NCBI GenBank assembly: GCA_964602985.1
Contig: CAZRTJ010000035.1
Location: 1 to 23,046, forward strand
Length of the DNA: 23,046 nt
Origin: CAYZJB01 sp964602985
GTDB lineage: Bacteria > CLD3 > SB21
Direction: 5' to 3'
Both the position numbers and the translations under genes were made by a program. Below the pieces are notes generated by a model. That model made no database searches. It was not told the origin of the DNA and was given only the letters and a program-made list of their open reading frames with translations. Shown here one piece after another: positions 15,100-21,517 of this stretch; the stretch's first letter is position 1, and each line of letters starts with the position of its first letter.

Positions 15100-16623
15100 C
15101 TATCGCCCAAGCAGGTTCGCCGGACCGATACGGAACGGAAGTTCGTACTCCTGAACGTCGTCAACCATCTCCATGACGATCGTACCGCTCGGTGGCCAGT
15201 TGCGATCTGCGACATATGCGTACCAGATTTTATCATCCGAACCCGACCAGGATTGCTGTTGTGCGGCAAATGGTTTTCCCTGTGCGTCCCGGAAGGAAAT
15301 GGTTTTCACCAGGTGAGTAGGTCCCGAGAGTTCAAAACGCAGGACGGAGTCATCTCCCTGCTGTTCCACCGCTTCGATTTTGATTCCATTGGGTCCGTCG
15401 GCATTGGGTTGAAATGCGACGGGCGACTCCACGATTTTGGTCTTCGTGCCGACGACGTACCGCAGAATCCCGCTCACCTCTTCGATGCCGTTGGCGCTTG
15501 CGGAAGGGAGTTTCAAATGAACGTCAAACTGAACAAAGTTCTTTCCCTGCGACAATTGAGGCCAGTTGATTTCCCTGTCCCAATCGCTTTCCGGCATCAG
15601 GTCCTCCCCATTGTCAGCGACAGCCGTGCGGAGTTCGCCCTTGGTAATCTTCAACACGGAACCCGGCAACTCTCCAAGCAGGGTGAGTTGGTATTTTTGG
15701 GACGTGCCGAAATGAACGTACCCGTCGTCCTGGATATCGGATAGGCTGACCTTGGCGATTTTCAAACTCTTGAAATCTCCGCCTCGGGCGATTCGGACGG
15801 GGATCAGCGAGGTCATGCCAATGCGGGTGAGCATGGATTCGTAATGGGTTTTTGCAAACTCCACTTCCCTGGGATAATCAAATGTATTCTTCTTCAGACC
15901 CTGGACTGTGGCCTCAATGGGTCCATTCTCGCCAAACAGCCTCTCGTTCATCCGATTGCCCGAAGGAGATGAAGATTCAATATCGTGGCCGGCCTGGATC
16001 TGCTCTTTCAACCACGCATCGTCCGCCATGAGTTGATCCAGCGTGGCCATCATCTTTTCGCCTGCAAATTCCAGGACGAGTCGATCGCCGGCCTCTTTCT
16101 TCAAATTCGAAACCTTCTGGATCTTTCCTCCTGTTTCGATGATGAGGGTCGATTTCATGCCGGCGAGAAATGCGGTCAGCATAGGCTTCATCTGATTGTA
16201 CTTGGCCCGCTGACCTTCGATCGTCAGTTCGTCTCTCGTTGTCGATTGTTTCTTCTTTGAATCCTTGTTCAAGATAGAAATGCGTCGCGTCGTCTGATCG
16301 ACTTCTTCCATTCGAACCTTGAAGTCGTCGGCATTCTTGATTTGCACGTCTTGGATATTCTGAAAATATGCCGTTCCGCGAAACTGAATCCGACCGTCCT
16401 CCAGGGCTCGCACGTCGACGTCGGTCCACACCTCGACGCCGGCGCTGTTCTGCAGCATTTCCTTGACCGTTGTCTTGAGCGCTTCGTCTCCGCTTTTCAT
16501 GGAACTCATTTTGACTTCGACCATCACCTTTCCGGATCCATCCGGATTCAGGAGATAATGACGTTTGCTCTCGATACAGGAGGCGAGCAGTACCGTCAGA
16601 ACAAGAAAAGCGGTCCATTTCAT
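15100..16623 (-). CDS. Large lipoprotein of unknown function
   Basis: This 507-residue protein has a signal peptide with lipobox LLASC, so Cys16 should be lipidated. The mature start SKRHYLLNPDGSGKVMVEVKM resembles the opening strand pair of the LppM-like lipoprotein at 6909. The middle (about 180-260) is helical and charged. From about residue 300 it is strand-rich, with two immunoglobulin-like stretches (about 325-420 and 420-500, ending in EYELPFRIG). No known catalytic motif was seen. An envelope-anchored binding or structural protein is the most I would infer. A GAGGAA about 8-10 bases before ATG 16623 is a fair ribosome-binding site. It is 41 bases downstream of the 95-residue protein gene, in the same direction. 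Confidence 0.8.
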   Translation of the reverse strand: MKWTAFLVLTVLLASCIESKRHYLLNPDGSGKVMVEVKMSSMKSGDEALKTTVKEMLQNSAGVEVWTDVDVRALEDGRIQFRGTAYFQNIQDVQIKNADDFKVRMEEVDQTTRRISILNKDSKKKQSTTRDELTIEGQRAKYNQMKPMLTAFLAGMKSTLIIETGGKIQKVSNLKKEAGDRLVLEFAGEKMMATLDQLMADDAWLKEQIQAGHDIESSSPSGNRMNERLFGENGPIEATVQGLKKNTFDYPREVEFAKTHYESMLTRIGMTSLIPVRIARGGDFKSLKIAKVSLSDIQDDGYVHFGTSQKYQLTLLGELPGSVLKITKGELRTAVADNGEDLMPESDWDREINWPQLSQGKNFVQFDVHLKLPSASANGIEEVSGILRYVVGTKTKIVESPVAFQPNADGPNGIKIEAVEQQGDDSVLRFELSGPTHLVKTISFRDAQGKPFAAQQQSWSGSDDKIWYAYVADRNWPPSGTIVMEMVDDVQEYELPFRIGPANLLGR

Positions 16624-16664
16624 AAAAGAGATTCCTCGTGGTTTGACTCCGAACTGTCAGATGA

Positions 16665-16952
16665 TTACAGGAGCCGATATTCCTCAGAAACGATCGGTAG
16701 TAAATACTTTGTATCACGGTAGGTTTGTTCCCGCAACATCGCACGAAACTCTTCTTCCGTCAGCCAGCGCTGCTCATTCTCCTCCCCCCGATCGTACACA
16801 CTGTGGTTCAGGTAATGCTCCAGGAATTTCTGACAGTCGGCGTGCCAGGTGATGGTTGTTCCACCGTCCACGTCGGCATAGGGAAGGGGTTTGAAATACT
16901 TTTTTCCGCTCTTCACTGCGGCAAGGAGGGAGTCCGCCTCCGCCGCCGTCAC
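16665..16952 (-). CDS. Small protein of unknown function coupled to icmF
   Basis: This 95-residue acidic, soluble protein begins at GTG 16952, overlapping the icmF stop (ATGTGA). The GGAGGA needed for its start lies inside the last icmF codons. Residues include YFKPLPYADVDGGTTITWHADC and EENEQRWLTEEEFRAMLREQTY; the middle looks like strand-turn-strand and the end is helical. I recognise no family. The tight overlap with icmF suggests matched production and perhaps a role with the mutase, for example stabilisation or cofactor handling, but this is inference. The start codon choice rests on the overlap and ribosome-binding site. Confidence 0.68.
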   Translation of the reverse strand: MTAAEADSLLAAVKSGKKYFKPLPYADVDGGTTITWHADCQKFLEHYLNHSVYDRGEENEQRWLTEEEFRAMLREQTYRDTKYLLPIVSEEYRLL

Positions 16953-19900
16953 ATGTTCCTCCGATATTGACCGCCCACTTCGTACAGCGTGGTGCTGATC
17001 TGACCCAGCGAGCAGCACTTCACGGTCTCCATTAATTGTTCGAAGAGATTGCCGTTTTGCAGAGCGACATCGCGGATTTGATGGAGGTGCGCATTGCACA
17101 CCTCTTCGTGGGTCTTCCAGAACGCCCGCAGGTTATGGATTTGCTGTTCTTTTTCCCCGGCGGTTGAACGGATGAGTTCTGTGGGCTGAGACACGGTCTG
17201 CGCATGCGGGTTGAGGAAGGTATTGACCCCAACGATCGGAAGTTCGCCGCTGTGCTTCAGGCTCTCATAATAGAGGGATTCTTCCTGGATCTTGTTCCGC
17301 TGATACATCGTTTCCATCGCGCCGAGGACGCCGCCGCGCTCGCTGATGCGGTCAAACTCGGACAAGATCGCCTCCTCCACCAGATCGGTCAGTTCCTCGA
17401 TGATGAACGATCCCTGCAACGCATTCTCGTTTTTCGCGAGTCCGAGCTCCCGGTTGATGATCAACTGGATCGCCATGGCGCGGCGGACGGATTCCTCCGT
17501 CGGCGTCGTGATGGCTTCATCGTACGCGTTGGTGTGAAGAGAATTGCAGTTGTCGTAGATTGCCATCAGCGCCTGCAACGTCGTGCGAATGTCATTGAAG
17601 TCGATTTCCATCGCATGCAGCGAGCGTCCGCTCGTCTGGATATGATATTTCAGTTTCTGCGAGCGGTCATTTCCCTTGTACTTGTACTTGAGTGCAACCG
17701 ACCAGATGCGGCGGGCCACGCGACCGATCACGCTGTATTCCGGATCCAAACCGTTGCTGAAAAAGAACGAGAGATTGGGCGCAAATTCATCGACGTGCAT
17801 GCCGCGCGACAGGTAATATTCCAGATACGTGAATCCGTTGGCCAGGGTGAAGGCGGCTTGAGAAACGGGGTTCGCACCGGCCTCCGCGATGTGGTATCCG
17901 GAGATACTGACCGAGTAATGATTGCGAATTCCGCTGCGGACGTAAAATTCCTGCACGTCGCCCATCAGCTTGAGCGCAAACTCGGTTGAAAAAATACACG
18001 TGTTCTGCGCCTGATCTTCTTTAAGAATGTCGGCCTGGACCGTTCCACGCACCCTCTTCAGAGTGTCCGCCTTGATACGTTCGTACAATTCCTTGTCCAC
18101 CAACCGGTCTCCGCTCGTACCGAGCGTACCGTATCCGAAAAGCAGTCCGTCGTATTTGACGGCCCGCGCGTAATGAGGATGTCCATGATCCACTTCCGGA
18201 TGCCGCAGTTTGGAGGCATGGCCGTTTTGGCGCAGGTACTTCTCGACCTGTTGATCGATGGCCGTATTGAAAAACATCGCCAGGATCATCGGCGCCGGCC
18301 CGTTGATCGTCATGGAGACCGACGTGTTGGGATCGCAGAGGTCGAAGCCGGCGTACAGCTTCTTCATGTCATCGAGCGTGCAGATCGAAACGCCGGAGTT
18401 GCCGATCTTGCCGTATATGTCCGGACGATAATCAGGATCCTCCCCGTACAGGGTCACGGAATCAAAGGCCGTGGACAATCGCGCATACGGTTGATCCATT
18501 GAAACGTAATGAAAGCGCCGGTTCGTTCTTTCCGGCGTTCCTTCGCCGGCAAACATGCGCGTCGGATCCTCGCCTGTCCGCTTGAACGGAAACACGCCCG
18601 CGGTATATGGAAATTCTCCCGGCACGTTTTCTTTCATGATCCACAGGAGAAGATCGCCCCAGTCTTCAAATCGCGGCAACGCAACCTTGGGAATTCGCGT
18701 GCCGGACAGCGATCGGATGGACAAGTCGTTGACAAGTTCCTTGTCGCGGATCCGAGTGACCATCTGGTCCTGACTGTACAGCCTTTTGAATTCCGTCCAC
18801 GACTCCAGTCGCTTTCGAAACTCCGGCCGCAGGCGAATCTGTAGATTCTCCATCATGCGGTCGATGGAACGGATGACATCGTCGACATTGGAGATTTTGT
18901 CAAAAGTGATTTTCGACGTTTCCCGGCCTGCGGTCGTCGTGATGTCGAAATCGCGCAATTGCCCCTGCTTCAAGGTATCCTGCTGAAGGAACGTATCCCG
19001 TGCTCCGCCCAATTGATACAACCGACGCGCCACGTCGGACTGTTCCCTGGCGAAACGGTAGTACGAGCGGATGGTGTCCGTGATCTCACTGAGATACCGG
19101 ACGCGTTCCGGCGGAATGATATATTTCTTTTTCGACATTTCCTCCGTGATCAACAAGGAGGATTTCCATCCGAGCGGCAGGCGCTCATTGATCGTGGCCA
19201 GGATATGCGCATACAGCCGATTGACTCCGGGGTCGTTGAATTGGCTGGCGATGGTGCCAAAAATCGGAAGTATCTCATCGTCCGCTTCGAACATTTTGCG
19301 GCTGCGTTTGTATTGCTTTCGGACGTCGCGCAGGGCATCGAGAGAGCCTCGTTTGTCGAACTTGTTGAGCGCGATTATATCCGCGTAGTCGATCATGTCG
19401 ATTTTTTCGAGCTGTGTGGCGGCTCCGAAGTCCGACGTCATGACGTACAGCGAGACATCCACAAGATCGACGATCTCCGAATCAGATTGTCCGATTCCCG
19501 CCGTTTCGACGATGACCATGTCATATCCCGCCGCCTTGACGATGGCAATGGCCTCGGCAATCGACTTGCTCAGGGCCAGATGGGATTGACGAGTCGCCAG
19601 ACTGCGCATGTAGACACGGCTGTTGACGATGGCATTCATGCGGATCCGGTCGCCCAGTAGGGCGCCACCGGTCTTGCGCTTCGACGGATCGACGGAGATG
19701 ATCGCGATGGTTTTGTCCGTGAAGTCGTGGATGAATCGACGGACAAGCTCGTCCGTGAGAGAACTTTTTCCTGCTCCGCCCGTGCCGGTAATCCCGAGAA
19801 TGGGAGTGGTCTTGCGTTCGAGGGTGTCCAGTTGCTGTCGAAGTTTGTCCAGACTCCCATTGTCGGGCTCCTCGACGAGATTCTCGACATAGGTGATCGT

Positions 19901-20401
19901 ACGGGCGATGACGGTCGGATCCTTCTTTCGGAGATGGGCGACCTCCCCGTTGAGCTCTTTGATGGTGGCAAAATCCGTCCGACGCAGCATATCGTTGATC
20001 ATGCCCTGAAGTCCCATTTCGCGTCCGTCTTGGGGACTGTAGATTCGTTCGATTCCGTAGGCTTCCAACTCTTTGATTTCTTCCGGCACGATCACACCGC
20101 CGCCACCGCCAAAGATCTTGATATGCGGTGCGCCTTTCTGCTTCAGCAAATCGCGCATGTATTTGAAATATTCCAGATGCCCGCCCTGATACGAACTGAC
20201 CGCGATGGCTTGTGCGTCCTCCTGGATGGCCGTGTTCACTACATCTTCCGCAGAGCGATTGTGGCCCAGATGGATCACCTCCGCGCCGGATGCCTGGAGA
20301 ATGCGACGCATCACATTGATCGAGGCATCGTGTCCATCAAACAGGCTGGCCGCAGTGACGAATCGGATTTTGTGGTTGGGTTTGTAAATCTCGGTTTCCA
20401 T
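16949..20401 (-). CDS. icmF: Fused isobutyryl-CoA mutase (IcmF): B12 domain, G-protein chaperone and mutase in one chain
   Basis: This 1150-residue adenosylcobalamin enzyme interconverts isobutyryl-CoA and n-butyryl-CoA. An N-terminal B12-binding domain (about 10-145) has FDGHDASI with D22 and the axial His24, plus SSYQGGH and FGGGGGVI. A MeaB-type G domain (about 195-420) has Walker A GTGGAGKSS (206-214), ETAGIGQSD (299-307) and NKFD (346-349). The TIM-barrel mutase domain follows from about 560. Two substrate-pocket residues favour Icm over methylmalonyl-CoA mutase: Phe604 in GVFPFKR, where the latter has Tyr, and Gln799 in DQAQNTCIF, where it has Arg. I chose ATG 20401, with an AAGG upstream; the frame is open to 20500 but gains only a low-complexity extension. 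It is slightly longer than typical IcmF (about 1090). It heads the - strand run and overlaps the next gene. Confidence 0.95.
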   Translation of the reverse strand: METEIYKPNHKIRFVTAASLFDGHDASINVMRRILQASGAEVIHLGHNRSAEDVVNTAIQEDAQAIAVSSYQGGHLEYFKYMRDLLKQKGAPHIKIFGGGGGVIVPEEIKELEAYGIERIYSPQDGREMGLQGMINDMLRRTDFATIKELNGEVAHLRKKDPTVIARTITYVENLVEEPDNGSLDKLRQQLDTLERKTTPILGITGTGGAGKSSLTDELVRRFIHDFTDKTIAIISVDPSKRKTGGALLGDRIRMNAIVNSRVYMRSLATRQSHLALSKSIAEAIAIVKAAGYDMVIVETAGIGQSDSEIVDLVDVSLYVMTSDFGAATQLEKIDMIDYADIIALNKFDKRGSLDALRDVRKQYKRSRKMFEADDEILPIFGTIASQFNDPGVNRLYAHILATINERLPLGWKSSLLITEEMSKKKYIIPPERVRYLSEITDTIRSYYRFAREQSDVARRLYQLGGARDTFLQQDTLKQGQLRDFDITTTAGRETSKITFDKISNVDDVIRSIDRMMENLQIRLRPEFRKRLESWTEFKRLYSQDQMVTRIRDKELVNDLSIRSLSGTRIPKVALPRFEDWGDLLLWIMKENVPGEFPYTAGVFPFKRTGEDPTRMFAGEGTPERTNRRFHYVSMDQPYARLSTAFDSVTLYGEDPDYRPDIYGKIGNSGVSICTLDDMKKLYAGFDLCDPNTSVSMTINGPAPMILAMFFNTAIDQQVEKYLRQNGHASKLRHPEVDHGHPHYARAVKYDGLLFGYGTLGTSGDRLVDKELYERIKADTLKRVRGTVQADILKEDQAQNTCIFSTEFALKLMGDVQEFYVRSGIRNHYSVSISGYHIAEAGANPVSQAAFTLANGFTYLEYYLSRGMHVDEFAPNLSFFFSNGLDPEYSVIGRVARRIWSVALKYKYKGNDRSQKLKYHIQTSGRSLHAMEIDFNDIRTTLQALMAIYDNCNSLHTNAYDEAITTPTEESVRRAMAIQLIINRELGLAKNENALQGSFIIEELTDLVEEAILSEFDRISERGGVLGAMETMYQRNKIQEESLYYESLKHSGELPIVGVNTFLNPHAQTVSQPTELIRSTAGEKEQQIHNLRAFWKTHEEVCNAHLHQIRDVALQNGNLFEQLMETVKCCSLGQISTTLYEVGGQYRRNM

Positions 20402-20518
20402 GGGTGCCTTGACCATAAGGAGACTGGCAAATGTACGAAAAAACCAGCGAAAAAGGAAAGGAATGCTCGACCGCGGTTCTTCCGTGGACGGCCGCATCAT
20501 GTCCCATTTTCGGAGTCC

Positions 20519-20549
20519 GCGATAGGGTCCATGGAGGCGCGGCCGTCAA
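20519..20549 (-). promoter_or_regulatory. Weak candidate promoter for icmF
   Basis: On the - strand, TTGACG (20549-20544) and TATCGC (20524-20519) are separated by 19 bases, which is longer than ideal. It stands back to back with the + promoter at 20559. It would give a leader of about 110 nt, in which no cobalamin riboswitch was seen. Confidence 0.3.
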
Positions 20550-20558
20550 TAATTTTGC

Positions 20559-20587
20559 TTGACACCGTGGATTCTTTGGCGTATCGT
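20559..20587 (+). promoter_or_regulatory. Strong sigma70-type promoter for the RRM gene
   Basis: A perfect TTGACA (20559-20564), a 17-base spacer and TATCGT (20582-20587). Transcription should start at about 20593-20594, leaving a leader of about 153 nt before ATG 20747. Confidence 0.7.
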
Positions 20588-20593
20588 GGGTCA

Positions 20594-20746
20594 GCTCGTT
20601 GAGATTGCTCAAGCAAGGCAATCGACTGAGTTTGGTTAGTTTCTTCCGGATTTCGTCAGAAAAAAGGTTAGCAAATTTCCAAGTCTCAAAGTGAATGGGC
20701 GCTTTGAGATTTTTTTATTTCCCATGAGTATTAACCAGGAGAATGA
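20594..20746 (+). promoter_or_regulatory. Structured leader with competing pairings upstream of the RRM gene
   Basis: The leader begins with TTGAG (20599-20603), which can pair with CTCAA at 20608-20612. As TTGAGA (20599-20604) it can also pair with TCTCAA at 20684-20689, which is the left arm of the terminator hairpin. A further hairpin GATTGC/GCAATC (20603-20608 with 20618-20623) overlaps the same 5' arm. These pairings exclude one another, which is the logic of an attenuator. The word GGTTAG occurs at 20634-20639 and again near 20666. After the terminator, an 8-codon ORF (ATG 20724) ends in a TGA overlapping the RRM start codon. This stretch fills most of the 345 bases between the icmF and RRM start codons. 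Confidence 0.45.
20681..20716 (+). terminator. Intrinsic terminator inside the RRM leader (putative attenuator)
   Basis: Hairpin TCTCAAAG / CTTTGAGA (20684-20691 with 20702-20709, 10-base loop), extendable by a G-U pair and A-U pairs, is followed by seven T's (20710-20716). It lies between the promoter at 20559 and the gene at 20747, with no other + strand gene upstream for it to terminate. Confidence 0.7.
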
Positions 20747-21040
20747 ATGAATTCCAACAAACTGTATGTTGGCAACCTGTCGTATCAGGCGACAGAAGAA
20801 GGACTTTCGGAATTGTTTTCCGGAGCCGGCACGGTGTCCTCTGCCAAGATCATCACGGATCGCGCCACGGGCCGTTCCAAAGGATTTGGATTTGTCGAAA
20901 TGGCATCGTCCGAAGAAGCCGAGAAAGCCGCAGAGATGTTCAACGGATTCAATTACGAAGGCCGCAATCTCGTTGTGAACGAAGCCAAACCGCTGGAAAA
21001 GAAGTCCTACAGCGATCGAAAAATGACCTGGCGCGGCTAA
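20747..21040 (+). CDS. Single-RRM RNA-binding protein
   Basis: This 97-residue protein is one RNA recognition motif plus a short tail. RNP2 is KLYVGNLSY (5-13) and RNP1 is RSKGFGFVEM (43-52), with the aromatic residues that stack on RNA bases. It is like the bacterial/cyanobacterial Rbp family of small RNA chaperones, often cold-regulated. The tail EKKSYSDRKMTWRG is basic. AGGAG at 20737-20741 favours ATG 20747 over the overlapping ATG 20743, which is in another frame. A terminator follows within 24 bases, so the gene is monocistronic. The leader upstream carries a terminator and alternative pairings, so regulation by attenuation, possibly by the protein itself, is a reasonable inference. Confidence 0.95.
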   Translation: MNSNKLYVGNLSYQATEEGLSELFSGAGTVSSAKIITDRATGRSKGFGFVEMASSEEAEKAAEMFNGFNYEGRNLVVNEAKPLEKKSYSDRKMTWRG

Positions 21041-21063
21041 GCGGATTGTACAGGGTCTTTTTC

Positions 21064-21093
21064 AAAAAATCCCAAAGCCATTTGGGATTTTTT
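21064..21093 (+). terminator. Intrinsic terminator after the RRM gene
   Basis: AAAAAATCCCAAA (21064-21076), loop GCCA, TTTGGGATTTTTT (21081-21093): a 13-base perfect stem. With A's on one side and T's on the other it could work in both directions. Confidence 0.88.
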
Positions 21094-21127
21094 GTTTTCC
21101 ATGCGGATTCCACGCCGGAAAAAAATC

Positions 21128-21155
21128 TTGCATTTCCGACCCATTCTCTTAAATT
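21128..21155 (+). promoter_or_regulatory. Candidate promoter for rpsU
   Basis: TTGCAT (21128-21133), 16 bases, TAAATT (21150-21155). It would give a leader of about 113 nt before ATG 21275. The leader is AT-rich with repeated GAGTATT words (21217 and 21225) and no clear hairpin. Confidence 0.4.
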
Positions 21156-21274
21156 TCACACCCTGACGACAAGCCGGCAATGCGTGGCGTTAATGCGTTG
21201 AAAAATAAACACCTATGAGTATTTGAGTATTGGATATTTTTGAAAAAGAAATTGGAGAGTAAAGGAGAGAGAGT

Positions 21275-21469
21275 ATGATTACGGTTACAGTCGGAGACAA
21301 TGAGCCTTTTGATAAGGCGTTGAAGCGCTTCAAGAGGAAATGTCTGCAGTCGGGTCTGATGCGGACGTTGCGAGAGACCACGCATTACACAAAGCCGAGC
21401 GAACGGAAGAAAGCCGATCGTCTGCGTGCCATTCGGAAGCAGCGCCAATTGCAGGCCGAGCAGGGTTAG
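21275..21469 (+). CDS. rpsU: 30S ribosomal protein S21
   Basis: This 64-residue, very basic protein has the classic S21 pattern: VTVGDNEPFDKALKRFKRKC (consensus 'V.V..nE..d.ALrRFKR...k.Gil'), then SGLMRTLRETTHYTKPSERKK and an R/K/Q-rich tail. S21 binds near the 3' end of 16S rRNA in the small subunit and helps translation initiation. AAGGAGAG just upstream is a good ribosome-binding site for ATG 21275. It stands alone between two terminators, not next to dnaG. Confidence 0.97.
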   Translation: MITVTVGDNEPFDKALKRFKRKCLQSGLMRTLRETTHYTKPSERKKADRLRAIRKQRQLQAEQG

Positions 21470-21493
21470 CCGGCGAGTCAATTTTTTTGAAGG

Positions 21494-21517
21494 ACCATCC
21501 GAACGGATGGTTTTTTT
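21494..21517 (+). terminator. Intrinsic terminator of rpsU abutting the next start codon
   Basis: Stem ACCATCC/GGATGGT (21494-21500 with 21505-21511), loop GAAC, then T's through 21517. The next base, 21518, is the A of the subtilase ATG. Confidence 0.88.

Noticed and set aside
16949..20401. Methylmalonyl-CoA mutase
   Set aside because: The domain order (B12 domain first, G domain fused) and the pocket Phe/Gln point to IcmF.
20402..20500. 33-residue extension of IcmF to ATG 20500
   Set aside because: It is Arg/Phe-rich, unlike the family, and ATG 20401 begins just before the B12 domain.
20402..20520. Cobalamin riboswitch in front of icmF
   Set aside because: The leader is only about 110 nt and no B12-box-like conserved core was seen. 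The family needs roughly 200 nt.
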